Shown: positions 16,652 through 26,382 of the stretch, piece by piece
Layout: each line of letters begins with the position of its first letter
How positions within the stretch are numbered: the first letter of the stretch is position 1
DNA from: Plesiocystis pacifica SIR-1
GTDB lineage: Bacteria > Myxococcota_A > Polyangia > Nannocystales > Nannocystaceae
Reading direction: 5' to 3'
Assembly: GCF_000170895.1 (NCBI RefSeq)
Contig: NZ_ABCS01000030.1
Span: forward strand, 29,350-93,349
DNA: 64,000 nt
The notes under the pieces: generated by a model
The model's input: only the letters and a program-made list of their open reading frames with translations
What the model was told of the DNA's origin: nothing
The model's database searches: none
Made by a program: the position numbers and the translations under genes

Positions 16652-18169
16652 TCAGTCGCACAGCGCCGCGACCAAGCCCTTGGCGAAGTGCCAAAAGTTC
16701 GTCACCGACTCCGTCACCACCGACTCGTTGGGCGTGTGCGCGTCGAAGATGTCCGGCCCAAAGGAGATCATCTCCAGCCCGGGGATCCGATCCCCGAGCA
16801 CCCCGCACTCGAGCCCGGCGTGGATGGCCTCGAGCTTGACGGGCCGACCGAAGAGATCCTCGTAGACCCCCTGCGCCCGCTGGACGAGCTCGGCGTCGAC
16901 GTTGGCCTCCCAGCCGGGGAAGGCGTGGCAGAAGCTGACCGCCGCGCTGGAGGCCTCGAGGCTCCGCTCGCAGCGCTCTTGGAAGGCCTCGATGGCGCCG
17001 TGCTTGGACGAGCGAGCCATGCACACCAGGGTCATGGTGTCGCCCTCGGTGGTGATCGAGCCGATGTTGTTGCTGCTCTCGACGAGGCCCGGGATGACCG
17101 AGGACCAGGCGAGCACGCCGTTGCTCTGCTGGGCGAGGGACTCGAGGATCGCGCGGCTGGTCACGGCGGCGACCGGGCCGGGCACGGCGTCGAGCTCGGC
17201 GGCGGGCAGCTCCTCGACGGTCACGGACAGCTCCGGGTCGATCTCGGCGAAGCGATCGCGCAAGCGCCGGCCCGCGGCCTCGATCGCGCCGGCGAAGCGC
17301 TGGGCGTGGGCGCGGGCGCACCACAGCCAGGTCTCGGCCTCGCGGGGGATGGCGTTGGGTCGGCCGCCGCCGTTGCAGGTCGACAGGCGCACGCCCTCGA
17401 GCTCGACCTCGGGGGCCGTGAGCAGCTGGATGAGCAGCTCGATGGCGTTGCCGCGGCCCTCGTGGATGTCCACGCCGCTGTGACCCCCGCGCAGGTGGCT
17501 GACCCGCACGCGCAGGGCGATGTCGTCGCTGCACCGCTCCTCGCGGTCGAGCTCCCACTTGGCGTGCAGCTCCCGGCCGCCGGCGCAGGACAGGTAGACG
17601 TGGCCCTCGGCCTCGGCGTCGAAGTTGAGCAGGCGGCGGGCCCGGAGGAACTCGGGGGTGAGCGCCATGGCGCCGCTCATGCCTCGCTCCTCGTCGACGG
17701 TGAACAGCAGCTCGAGGGGCGGGTGGTCGACCTCGGGGGTGAGGGCGATGGCCAGGCCCGCCGCGCAGCCGATGCCGTTGTCGGCTCCGAGGGTCGTGCC
17801 TTCGGCGCGAAGGATGTCCCGCTCCCGGCCCCGGAACTCGACCCGGTCGCGAATCAGGCTGATGGGATCCTGCATGAAGTCGTGGACGACCTCGGGGCGC
17901 TTTTCGCAGACCATGTCGAGGTGGCCCTGAATCGCCAGGGGCGTCGAGCTCTGGCCGCGCCCGCGACCCGGCACGCGCAGGATCAGGTTGCCGATCTCGT
18001 CCATGTGAGACTCCCAGCCGCGCTCGCATGCCAGCTCGACGAGGTGAGTGCGGACGCCGGCCTCGTGGAGGGAGGGCCGAGGGATGCGGCGGATGGCGTC
18101 GAACTGTCGCCACAGCTCGATGGGTTCGAGACCTTCGAGGGCAGGATCGAGCTTGAGGGTCGAGGCCAT
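16652..18169 (-). CDS. pepD: Aminoacyl-histidine dipeptidase (PepD), M20 family
   Basis: 505 residues from ATG 18169 (MASTLKLDP); 14 further upstream codons are present in frame but look non-coding. This M20C dipeptidase hydrolyses Xaa-His and related dipeptides in the cytoplasm. Metal and catalytic residues are visible: HLD (His83, Asp85), bridging LGADNGIG (Asp130), the DEERG pair (Glu160-161), DAEAEG, the lid-domain SHLRGGHSG and IHAGLECG near the C-terminus. Length matches the family. Monocistronic; it converges with dnaJ. Confidence 0.93.
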   Translation of the reverse strand: MASTLKLDPALEGLEPIELWRQFDAIRRIPRPSLHEAGVRTHLVELACERGWESHMDEIGNLILRVPGRGRGQSSTPLAIQGHLDMVCEKRPEVVHDFMQDPISLIRDRVEFRGRERDILRAEGTTLGADNGIGCAAGLAIALTPEVDHPPLELLFTVDEERGMSGAMALTPEFLRARRLLNFDAEAEGHVYLSCAGGRELHAKWELDREERCSDDIALRVRVSHLRGGHSGVDIHEGRGNAIELLIQLLTAPEVELEGVRLSTCNGGGRPNAIPREAETWLWCARAHAQRFAGAIEAAGRRLRDRFAEIDPELSVTVEELPAAELDAVPGPVAAVTSRAILESLAQQSNGVLAWSSVIPGLVESSNNIGSITTEGDTMTLVCMARSSKHGAIEAFQERCERSLEASSAAVSFCHAFPGWEANVDAELVQRAQGVYEDLFGRPVKLEAIHAGLECGVLGDRIPGLEMISFGPDIFDAHTPNESVVTESVTNFWHFAKGLVAALCD

Positions 18170-18426
18170 GAACCTGGATATTAGCCATACTGGAATGTCC
18201 CGAAAAGCCACACTCGTCGAATCTCGACGATTGGACCCCTCTAAACTGGTAAGGAGTGCGTGCGTCGCGTCTTATGACTCGATCGCAGTTCCAGTATAAT
18301 TTCAATTGTGGCTGGATCGGCGCGCCATGGACGATCTACGGGACGCGGCCCTCGAGCGGGGGCGGGTCCAGCGCCGCCGCGCAGCAAACGCTAGTGGCGC
18401 AGGCCCGCCGTGCGAGTACGCCGCGC

Positions 18427-18672
18427 TCAGAGGTCGTCGTCTTCCAGGGCGCGATCGCGGGCGTCCCGGAGCTGCTCGAGGAGCTCGCGGATGGCCGTGT
18501 GGATCGCCGGCGGGGCGCCGGGCAGCAGGAGGTCGGAGCGCTCGAGCAGGCGCAGGGCGCTGCCCCATCCGTCGACGAAGGCCGCGACGCGCGGGGCGTC
18601 GAGGTCCTGGGTGCGCTCGAGCAGGAGCTCGCGGACGAGGGCGTCGAGCACGGTCTGATCCGAGTCGGTCAC
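18427..18672 (-). CDS. Small hypothetical protein
   Basis: 81 residues, acidic and helical, rich in Leu/Ala/Asp, with no signal, membrane segment or known motif. It begins with GTG at 18672 and a good -10 box lies only 9 bases upstream, which supports it as a real, near-leaderless gene. Divergent from the serine acetyltransferase gene. Function unknown. Confidence 0.55.
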   Translation of the reverse strand: MTDSDQTVLDALVRELLLERTQDLDAPRVAAFVDGWGSALRLLERSDLLLPGAPPAIHTAIRELLEQLRDARDRALEDDDL

Positions 18673-18681
18673 GGAGGCGCC

Positions 18682-18687
18682 ATTGTA
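18682..18687 (-). promoter_or_regulatory. -10 box TACAAT of the 81-residue gene
   Basis: TACAAT on the minus strand, 9 bases before the GTG start at 18672. No strong -35 is apparent. Confidence 0.45.
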
Positions 18688-18723
18688 GGAGTGCCGCGGG
18701 TCATTTACCCAAAAGCTTGCGTT

Positions 18724-18751
18724 TTGACCGAGCCATCCCCGGAGCTACCCT
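18724..18751 (+). promoter_or_regulatory. Promoter of serine acetyltransferase gene
   Basis: TTGACC at 18724-18729, 16 bases, TACCCT at 18746-18751, then 6 bases to the GTG start at 18758. Confidence 0.45.
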
Positions 18752-18757
18752 GCAGGC

Positions 18758-19687
18758 GTGACCGACTCGCCCAAGCCTGACTCGGAAGGTCAGCTCGCAG
18801 GGGCCATCGAGGGCATCCTCCGTTCGTACCGCGAGCACGGGAACATCAACCACCTCGACGGCACCAACTTGCCCTCGCGGGCGGAGATCGGGCAGCTCCT
18901 CGATGACCTGCTCTCGCTGGTCTTCCCCGGCTACCTCGGAGCCGAAGAGGTCGACGAGCTCAGCTCGCGCTACTTCGTGGGCGAGCGCTGCTCGGTGCTG
19001 CTCCGCGATCTCGAGCGGGTGATCGCGCGGGTGCTGCAGACGCCGAGCGGGAGCGAGTGCGCTTCGGCGACGCGCCTCGGGGCCGAGGAGGCGGCGGCGC
19101 GGGGTCGAGAGCACGCCTTCGAGATGCTCGGCCACATCCCCGAGCTGCGCCGGCTCCTGGCCCTCGACGTGCGCGCGGCCCTCGACGGCGACCCGGCGGC
19201 GTGCAGCTCCTCCGAGGTCATCTCCTCCTACCCCGGCGTGACCGCGATCGCCGTCCACCGCATCGCCCACCACCTCGAGTGCCGCGAGGTCCCCCTGATC
19301 CCGCGGATGATGAGCGAGCTGGTCCACGGGCGCACGGGCATCGACATCCACCCCGGGGCGCGCATCGGCTCGAGCTTCTTCATCGACCACGGGACCGGGG
19401 TCGTGATCGGCGAGACCACGGCGATCGGCGATCACGTCAAGCTCTACCAGGGCGTGACCCTGGGCGCGCTGTCCGTCGACGCGGCCGAGCGCGACCGCGG
19501 ACGCCAGCGCCACCCGACCCTCGAAGATCACGTCACGGTCTACGCGGGCGCGACCATCCTCGGCGGCGACACGGTCATCGGTCGGGGCTCGGTGATCGGC
19601 GGCAACGTGTGGCTGACCCACGGCGTCCCGCCGATGACGACCGTGATGCTCGACAAGCCCTCGCTGCGCTTCGTGACGGGGGGCTAG
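18758..19687 (+). CDS. cysE: Serine O-acetyltransferase (CysE family)
   Basis: 309 residues. It transfers acetyl from acetyl-CoA to L-serine, the step that feeds cysteine synthesis. After a helical N-terminal part come the HRIAHH and GIDIHPGA motifs, FIDHGTGVVIGET and the left-handed beta-helix hexapeptide repeats (GDHVKLYQGVTLGA, ATILGGDTVIGRGSVIGG). It is of the longer, EpsC/SAT-like type without an obvious C-terminal Ile tail used for synthase binding. The start is GTG 18758, just 6 bases after a TAnnnT box. No cysteine synthase gene is adjacent. Confidence 0.92.
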   Translation: MTDSPKPDSEGQLAGAIEGILRSYREHGNINHLDGTNLPSRAEIGQLLDDLLSLVFPGYLGAEEVDELSSRYFVGERCSVLLRDLERVIARVLQTPSGSECASATRLGAEEAAARGREHAFEMLGHIPELRRLLALDVRAALDGDPAACSSSEVISSYPGVTAIAVHRIAHHLECREVPLIPRMMSELVHGRTGIDIHPGARIGSSFFIDHGTGVVIGETTAIGDHVKLYQGVTLGALSVDAAERDRGRQRHPTLEDHVTVYAGATILGGDTVIGRGSVIGGNVWLTHGVPPMTTVMLDKPSLRFVTGG

Positions 19688-19747
19688 CAGCCCGAGCTGG
19701 GGCAGGGAGGGCGTGGCTGCTCAGGCTCGCGTACTCGGTGGTTCATC

Positions 19748-20971
19748 TCATCGATTTCGGAGGCGCAGCAGTACGCGGCCGGTGTTTCCGAACGTGCCGC
19801 GCTGCGTCAGCGTCACGATGGCGCGCGTCTCCGGGACGAAGTCCTGCGCGACTGGGACATCGTAGAGCTCACCTCCGGGTTCCTCTTCGGACCACAGGTC
19901 TGAGCCGTCGGCGTCGAGCTTGTGGAGGGTGGGGGCGCCCTCCTGAGGATCTCCATACGCGAGCAGGGTGACGACCGGGTGACCGACCGCGTCAACGTTG
20001 AGTCCGAGCGGGGTACCGTCGGACACGAACGAGTAGGGGCGCGACCACTGCACGTTCCCCTGGGGGTCCACCGCCATGAGCTCACGAACGCTGTTGGAGG
20101 TCGTCGCCTGGACGAGGACGCCATCTGGGGTTCCGGCGACATCAGCAGCGATGTTGAAGGGGTTCATCGACCAACGCGGCGTGCCGTCCAGCTCGAGCGC
20201 CTGGACCCATCCGGTGTGCGGGATGATCTCGTCGGGATCGGGCTCGACGAGGCCGGCGACGACAGGCTGCCCCGAGCCGTCGATTGCGAGACGTAAGAAC
20301 GTTCCCTCTCGGTCGTGCGTGAAGCGCGTCTCGAGGACGCTCCCGTCGGCGTCGAGCACACCGAGCCAGCCGTAGTGCAGGTCGTCGATGGTTCGGCGAC
20401 CCGTCGCCAGGATGACGCCGTCGACCTCGAGGAAGTCGGTGACGAGGATGGAGGGGTCATCGAGCGCGCCCGTCGTCAGGACCTCTCCGTCAGGCGAGTA
20501 CTGAACGAGCGTTTGCTCGGTGCCGAACAAGGAGCTGCGGACGAGGACCATCAGAAAACCATCGGCGCTCCAAGCCATCGCCTCTGGCTTCGAGGTGGGG
20601 TCCAGCGCGAGCTCTTGGGTCCACTGGGCCTGTCCGTCGAACGAGTAGCGCGCGATCAGCCCGCGCTCATCGAACCACGCCGCCGCGTAGATGGAGTCAT
20701 CCGTAACGACGAGATCGGCGGGAACCATGCTCTCGGCGTCGGTCTCGAGCTCGGCCTCCCAGACCAGGGCGCCGGTGACCTGGCAGTCGAGGTTGCATCC
20801 ATCGAGATCGATTTGGTTCCCGTCATCGCAAGCCTCTCCCGAGACGGTGTCGACCTGTCCGTCTCCACAGACCCCATCGCCATTGCCGTCCCCGTCACCA
20901 TCACGGTCGCCGACATCATCACCGCTGTCGCTGTCGCTGTCGCTGACGCTGACGCCGTCACCACCCGTCTC
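19748..20971 (-). pseudogene. Lipoprotein gene lacking its 5' end (Cys-rich motif plus WD-like repeat domain)
   Basis: The frame codes, from 20971 downward, for an Asp/Gly/Ser linker, the myxobacterial CGDG...GEACDDGN...DGCNLDC motif and about 330 residues of repeated strand units such as LDADGSVLE, LELDGTPRW, VDPQGNVQW and LDADGSDLW, typical of beta-propeller PQQ/WD-like lipoproteins. The only ATG in frame (20728) lies after the Cys-rich motif, and between it and the stop of the upstream gene at 21036 the frame has no ATG, GTG or TTG. A signal peptide and lipobox are therefore missing. It is either a pseudogene or starts at an unusual codon; a sequence error cannot be excluded. Confidence 0.7.
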
Positions 20972-21035
20972 GGCGTCCCAAAGAGCTCGGCGAGAAGACC
21001 AAGCGAGGTGTCGTGAGGACTTCTCCGATGTCCTG

Positions 21036-22007
<972 letters not shown>

Positions 22008-22176
22008 GCATCAAAGCCCGTCGAACACCAGTGGCTGCGCGAGGCCCGAGCTGGGCCCGCGACACTGGACGGGCGCGCACCTTGGGGGAGCCCGATGGCC
22101 CGCTGGGCTGCGGTCATCGCGGGCGGCGATTAAACACCCCCTGAAGTCGCCGCCCGTGATAGTGTCGATCGGAGCG

Positions 22177-22893
22177 ATGTCGCGGTCCCCGCAGCTCGGC
22201 TATAACCACAACATCCCCCACCGAGGACGTCTGTATCACGTTCAGACGGAGGACTCGGGAGTCGATAAGGCGCACATCTTCACGCACGCCTTCTACGACG
22301 GGACGATCATCGCCAGCAACAAGGTCTCGTACGACCCCGAGGCGGGGGTCGAAGACCTCGATCAGCACATCATCGGGCTCATGCAAGAGTCCCACAAGGC
22401 GATGATTCGGTCGCTGCGTCGGGGCGAGTTCGACGAGAAGATCGTCAAGTACATCGGCGAGCACCCCGAGGCTCCCAAGGACGGCGGCGCGCCCAAGCAG
22501 GCGGCGCCGGCGGCCAAGGAGCAGCAGGATCGACGCCCCGAGCGGCGGCCCGTCCCGGAGCCCCGCGAGGTCGAGCGCCAGGGCCCGCCGATGACTCCGG
22601 GACACCCCGGCCCCACGGTCGACCCCACGCTCACGCACCCGGCCTTCAGCTCCCGCGAGGCCCAGGCCCAGGTGGCCGCGAGCGCGGGCGGGCAAGGGCC
22701 CAAGCGACCCAGCCGCGGACCCAGCCGCGTCCGTCGCCGCGCCATCGGTGGCATCGGCGGTCGGGGCGTGAAGGCGGACCAGGCTCAAAAGAGCAAGATC
22801 GGCGAGCGCCGCGACGTGGTCGTCGGCAAGTTCGCGTCCGAGCACCAGGCCCAGCTCGACGACGAGATCCTCGCGCTGCTCCGTGAAGAGTAG
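22177..22893 (+). CDS. Conserved myxobacterial protein of unknown function
   Basis: 238 residues from ATG 22177 (MSRSPQLGYNHNIPHRG). The first 95 residues form a compact domain with LYHVQTEDSG, HIFTHAFYDGTIIASNK and HKAMIRSLRRGEFDEKI. A Pro/Gln/Glu-rich linker of about 75 residues and a basic C-terminal tail (RRRAIGGIGGRG, IGERRDVVVGKF, LDDEILALLREE) follow. The same layout of N-terminal domain, flexible linker and basic tail suggests a nucleic-acid or partner-docking tail. An ATAGTGT box lies 15 bases upstream. Function unknown. Confidence 0.8.
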   Translation: MSRSPQLGYNHNIPHRGRLYHVQTEDSGVDKAHIFTHAFYDGTIIASNKVSYDPEAGVEDLDQHIIGLMQESHKAMIRSLRRGEFDEKIVKYIGEHPEAPKDGGAPKQAAPAAKEQQDRRPERRPVPEPREVERQGPPMTPGHPGPTVDPTLTHPAFSSREAQAQVAASAGGQGPKRPSRGPSRVRRRAIGGIGGRGVKADQAQKSKIGERRDVVVGKFASEHQAQLDDEILALLREE

Positions 22894-22911
22894 GCCGAGT
22901 AGGCCGAGTTC

Positions 22912-23379
22912 TCACCGCCGCCAGCGGGCGTAGTGGGTGATGAACATGGCCTGCGCCGGGCTCTGCACGTAGTTGGGGTTGACCCGGCGCACGGCGGTCA
23001 GGGCCGCGTCGGGCTCTTCGCCCAGATCGACGAGCACGCAGGCCGCGATCGTGCCCGTGCGCCCGAGCCCGCCCCGGCAGTGCAGCAGCACCGGCTGCGA
23101 CTCGAGCTTGGGCGCGAGCACGCGGACCAGGCCCTCGCAGGCCCGCGGGGTCGGGATGCTCATGTCGTCGATGGGGAAGTGGATGATCTCGAACTGGGCC
23201 GCGAGCTCCGGGGCCTCGTCGAGGGCGAGCGGTCGCTCGGTCAAGGTCACGATCCGCGCGATGCCCTGCTCGCGCAGGAAGCTCAGGTCGGCGCTCAAGC
23301 TCGACAGCAAGCCCGGCGCGGCCGAGCCCGCGAGTTGGCCTGGAAGGATCCAGCGAAAGCCCGCGAGTCCCATGTGCAT
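22912..23379 (-). CDS. Dual-specificity protein phosphatase
   Basis: 155 residues. The start is ATG 23377-23379 because GAGGAGG (23385-23391) lies 5 bases upstream; an in-frame ATG at 23403 overlaps the ABC gene stop but lacks this site. The catalytic P-loop is HCRGGLGRTG (Cys, Arg), preceded by a general-acid Asp in FPIDDMSIPT. This is the DSP/atypical PTP size class, cytoplasmic. It is the last gene of the Roadblock operon and so may dephosphorylate a component of that module or phosphoinositide/Ser/Thr targets. Substrate inferred only. Confidence 0.9.
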   Translation of the reverse strand: MHMGLAGFRWILPGQLAGSAAPGLLSSLSADLSFLREQGIARIVTLTERPLALDEAPELAAQFEIIHFPIDDMSIPTPRACEGLVRVLAPKLESQPVLLHCRGGLGRTGTIAACVLVDLGEEPDAALTAVRRVNPNYVQSPAQAMFITHYARWRR

Positions 23380-23402
23380 GTTCAATCCTCCTCGCGCGCC
23401 CA

Positions 23403-24128
23403 TCACCCGCCCCAGCACAGGTACTGGCGCGTCCGAGGGTGGCGCGCGTGGTTGAAGAAGGGCTCGGCGCGGTCGGCCTCGACGAGCTCGCCGTCGACGA
23501 GCAGGGCGACGCGGTCGGCGAGCAGCCGGGCTAGGGCGAGGTTGTGGGTCACGACCACCATGGTCTGACCGGCGCGCTTGAGCGCGAGCAGCTGGCCCCG
23601 GACCCACGCGGCCAGGGCCGGGGGCAGGGCGAACAGCGGCTCGTCGAAGAGCAGCAGCTCGCGGCCCGAGCGGGCGACGAGGGCGAAGCTCAGGGCCCGG
23701 CGGAGGCTGTCGGGAGCCTCCGCCATGGGCAGGTCGCCGATCGCCTCGGGGGGTGGGGACCCAGGCAGATCGTCGAGGGGGAGGTCGAGGCTCGCCGCGC
23801 TCTCGCCGACCTCGTCGAGGAGCGCGGCGACGGAGCGAGCGCTGCGCAGGCCGTGCTGGCGCATGCGCGCGCAGCTGGCCACGCGGGCCATGCCGAGGCC
23901 CCGCCACGAGGGCAGGTCGTCGCCCTCGGTGACGGCCTCGGCGTCGACGAGGGCCTCGAGCACCGTCAACAGCGTGCTCTTGCCGCTCGCGCCCGGACCC
24001 ACGAGGCAGGTCACCTCGTTGCGCGGGAACTCGAGGTCGACGCCCGACACGACCTCGCGCGCGCCGTAGTTGACGCTGACCCCGAGCAAGAGCGCCGCGG
24101 CGCCTTCGATCTTCGCGTTGGCTTCCAT
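23403..24128 (-). CDS. Divergent ABC ATPase (PstB-like)
   Basis: 241 residues. Walker A is GPGASGKST (about 44-52), Walker B is ELLLFDEP and the switch His is in VVVTHN. The C motif, normally LSGGQ, is not recognisable; the corresponding place reads DSLRRALS, and the Q loop is also unclear. No permease or binding protein lies in the operon. It could be a soluble ATPase used in signalling rather than transport. It begins 57 bases past the LC7-like gene stop and overlaps the possible phosphatase start. Confidence 0.8.
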   Translation of the reverse strand: MEANAKIEGAAALLLGVSVNYGAREVVSGVDLEFPRNEVTCLVGPGASGKSTLLTVLEALVDAEAVTEGDDLPSWRGLGMARVASCARMRQHGLRSARSVAALLDEVGESAASLDLPLDDLPGSPPPEAIGDLPMAEAPDSLRRALSFALVARSGRELLLFDEPLFALPPALAAWVRGQLLALKRAGQTMVVVTHNLALARLLADRVALLVDGELVEADRAEPFFNHARHPRTRQYLCWGG

Positions 24129-24185
24129 GGTCGGGCTCCTCTATCCGGGCGCGCTGCGTTTGCCAAGGGCCCCCACGTCCACGAC

Positions 24186-24581
24186 TCAGATGTTCTCGGA
24201 GGCGGAGATCGAGCGGACCTTCATGAGGCCCAGGCCGAGGTTCATGTCCGTGCGGCACACGACGACAGTCACCACCGAGGGCATGGACTTGAGGCGCGCG
24301 AAGATGTGCACCAGGTTCGTCGACATCACGATGATCTCCTTGAAGTAGCGCTCGTTGGTCTCGACGCCGCGGATGCGCTTGAAGGTGTTCTCGATGGTCG
24401 TGACGTTGTCGCCCTCGAACAGGTCCTTGGTCGCGGCGGACACGAGGTCGAGGACCTCCTGGGGGTGGCTGTCGACGGTCTTGACCCCGAGCAGCATGCC
24501 CGTCGACATGTCGACGATGCCGGCGGCGACGGCTTTGGGGACTTCGTTCATGGTCTTGGTCAGGATGGTTTGGACGCTCAT
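24186..24581 (-). CDS. Roadblock/LC7-like protein
   Basis: 131 residues, helix-strand pattern of the Roadblock/LC7 (MglB-like) superfamily: MNEVPKAVAAGIVDMSTGMLLG, then DLVSAATKDLF, IVMSTNLVHIFARL and VTVVVCRTDMNLGLGLMKVRS. Such proteins dimerise and regulate small Ras-like GTPases or scaffold complexes. No GTPase gene is present in the window. A Shine-Dalgarno GAAACGAGA region precedes ATG 24581. Confidence 0.8.
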   Translation of the reverse strand: MSVQTILTKTMNEVPKAVAAGIVDMSTGMLLGVKTVDSHPQEVLDLVSAATKDLFEGDNVTTIENTFKRIRGVETNERYFKEIIVMSTNLVHIFARLKSMPSVVTVVVCRTDMNLGLGLMKVRSISASENI

Positions 24582-24623
24582 GGTTGGTCTCGTTTCTGGT
24601 GTTCTCGGAGGGTTGAGAGGGGA

Positions 24624-25091
24624 TCAGCACCGCCTCGACGTCAGCCGTTGGAGCGCAGTGCGGATCCGGGGGTCTTCGGGCAACAGCAGCGCGCAGGCCT
24701 CGAGCACGCTGCGCGCCGTGGGGTAGTCGCGGTCGGCGTAGGCCTGCATGGCCGCGATGAACAGGTGGGCCACGGCCTCCTCCTCGGCGCGGCGCCTGTC
24801 GCCGGTCGGCCGCTTGTCGGCGGCGCGGCTGAGGCTCTCGCGCACCCGGGCTTCAATCTCGGCGTGCCACTTGCGGGCCAGGCTCGGCGCGGCTGGGTCG
24901 TTGGGCTCGACGAGCAGCGGACCCTTCCAGCTCTTGAGCACGCGCCCTCGGAAGTCGACGATCGTGACCAGCTGCGCCGGGTCCCCGACGATCTCGGTCT
25001 GCACGGTCATCAAGCCGCGACCCGTGCGGATCAGCGAGGTCAAGCCAGGCCGGGAGCTGTCTTGGGTGATCGACGAGCTTGCGTGGTCCAT
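24624..25091 (-). CDS. Unknown operon protein with C-terminal TPR-like helix pair
   Basis: 155 residues from ATG 25091, chosen because CCAGGAGATTC places AGGAG about 5 bases upstream. The middle (QTEIVGDPAQLVTIVDFRGRVLKSW) resembles a small beta domain, and the end (LFIAAMQAYADRDYPTARSV) resembles one TPR. Not a Roadblock protein by eye, although its place between two Roadblock genes suggests a partner role. Confidence 0.7.
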   Translation of the reverse strand: MDHASSSITQDSSRPGLTSLIRTGRGLMTVQTEIVGDPAQLVTIVDFRGRVLKSWKGPLLVEPNDPAAPSLARKWHAEIEARVRESLSRAADKRPTGDRRRAEEEAVAHLFIAAMQAYADRDYPTARSVLEACALLLPEDPRIRTALQRLTSRRC

Positions 25092-25120
25092 GAATCTCCT
25101 GGATGCCTCCGTGGCCTTCA

Positions 25121-25744
25121 CTAGTTGAGGAGAGGTGCGACGCGCAGCCGTCCGATGGCCGCGCGGACTCGTTCGCGCTCTTGGGCGTTGAGGGCGTCGA
25201 GGCGAGACAGCCGGCGCAAGTCGACGCCGCTGCTCTCGACCAGGCGATGGATCAGCTCGACGGGCTCCTCGGCCTGACTCAGCAACTCGACGAGCCCCGT
25301 GCGCAGGTCTCGGTCGCGCTCCCACGCCCGGTCGAGGGCCTCGCGCAGGTGCAGGCGAATGCGCGTGCCGTGGAGCAGGACCATGCCGCGCTGGATGTCG
25401 CCCGCGAACACCATGGTGATGACCAGGCGCGAGGGCAGCCGACCGTCGTTGCCTTCGGCGGCGTGCTCGTCGAGCTCGTTGGACTCGTACAGCGGCCACG
25501 CGCTGATGTAGTAGTCCTCCGCGGTCAGCATCAGGTTGCGCCGGCGCAAGGAGGCGCCCAGGCCTTCGAGGCAGACCGTCGCGGCGCGGTCGAGGGCCGC
25601 GAAGCCGAGGGCGACCTCGGGCTTGTCGTCCCGGGTCCAGCACCACGCGATCAGCCCGTCGGGGGCCGCCGACAAGACCACCGCGCTGAGCTCGGGGATC
25701 GGCCCGGTCAGCTCGCTCAAGGCGCGATCGAGCACCCGCTTCAC
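25121..25744 (-). CDS. Roadblock-like regulatory protein
   Basis: 207 residues from GTG 25744, which overlaps the stop of the DUF4388-like gene by four bases (GTGA). The first 140 residues fit a longin/Roadblock-type fold: LSAVVLSAAPDGLIAWCW, LGFAALDRAATVCLEGLG, LMLTAEDYYISAWPLY and VITMVFAGDIQRGMVLLHG. The last 60 residues are helical. Second gene of the operon. Likely dimeric, cytoplasmic, and a partner of the LC7-like protein. Confidence 0.75.
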   Translation of the reverse strand: MKRVLDRALSELTGPIPELSAVVLSAAPDGLIAWCWTRDDKPEVALGFAALDRAATVCLEGLGASLRRRNLMLTAEDYYISAWPLYESNELDEHAAEGNDGRLPSRLVITMVFAGDIQRGMVLLHGTRIRLHLREALDRAWERDRDLRTGLVELLSQAEEPVELIHRLVESSGVDLRRLSRLDALNAQERERVRAAIGRLRVAPLLN

Positions 25745-26382
25745 CCGAGGCCCTCCCCGATGTTGCGCACGCTCGCGGCGAGCTCGTCTTCGAGCATGCG
25801 CAGGCGCAGGCGCTCGAGGTTGGCGGCGGACACGAGGTCGCTCGGCGCGACCGAGTCCCGGCGCACGATTAGCGCGCGAGCCGACTCGAGGTCTCCGCCG
25901 AGGTAAGCCTCGACCGCCGCCCAGGCGAGCAGCTGCGCGACGATCTTGTGTTCGCGGGCCAGCTCCGCGTCGTCGTCGACAAAGGTCTCGGAGCGCTCGC
26001 CTCGTCTCCCGTCCGCACGAAACTCGAGCAGCTCGCTGCGTACGCTGGCGAGCCGCTGCGAGCGGCCAGGGATGGCCTCCCAGCTCGACAGGTCGACGAG
26101 CCCGCGCCAGTCCTGCTCGATGTTGGGGTTCGCTTTGGTCCACGCCTCGGGGACGACCCGGGCTGCAGGCAAGCGGGCCAGCAGGGTCAGCGCCGTGTCG
26201 CCGCGAGCGCCGGGGATCTCGGCGAAGACCGGGCGGCCGTCCGCGACCCCGACGAAGCCGACCTCGAGGGCGCCGATCCACGCGCGCAGTCCAATGTCGA
26301 CGGCGAGGTCGTCGAGGATGACCAGATAATCGATCAGCGTCGGCCAGCGAAAGCTGCCGGACATGTCGGTGTGCAGTGCCAT
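25741..26382 (-). CDS. DUF4388 (PATAN-like) protein
   Basis: 213 residues from ATG 26382 (MALHTDMSGSFRWPTLIDYLVILDD), the typical start of DUF4388/PATAN domains found N-terminal to signalling proteins in delta-proteobacteria; an upstream ATG at 26442 would add an unstructured 20 residues. GGAG lies about 11 bases upstream. The usual VGVADGRPVFAEIPGARGDTAL region is present. The C-terminal half is helical and unknown. It is the first gene of the Roadblock operon and may carry scaffold function. Confidence 0.75.
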   Translation of the reverse strand: MALHTDMSGSFRWPTLIDYLVILDDLAVDIGLRAWIGALEVGFVGVADGRPVFAEIPGARGDTALTLLARLPAARVVPEAWTKANPNIEQDWRGLVDLSSWEAIPGRSQRLASVRSELLEFRADGRRGERSETFVDDDAELAREHKIVAQLLAWAAVEAYLGGDLESARALIVRRDSVAPSDLVSAANLERLRLRMLEDELAASVRNIGEGLG

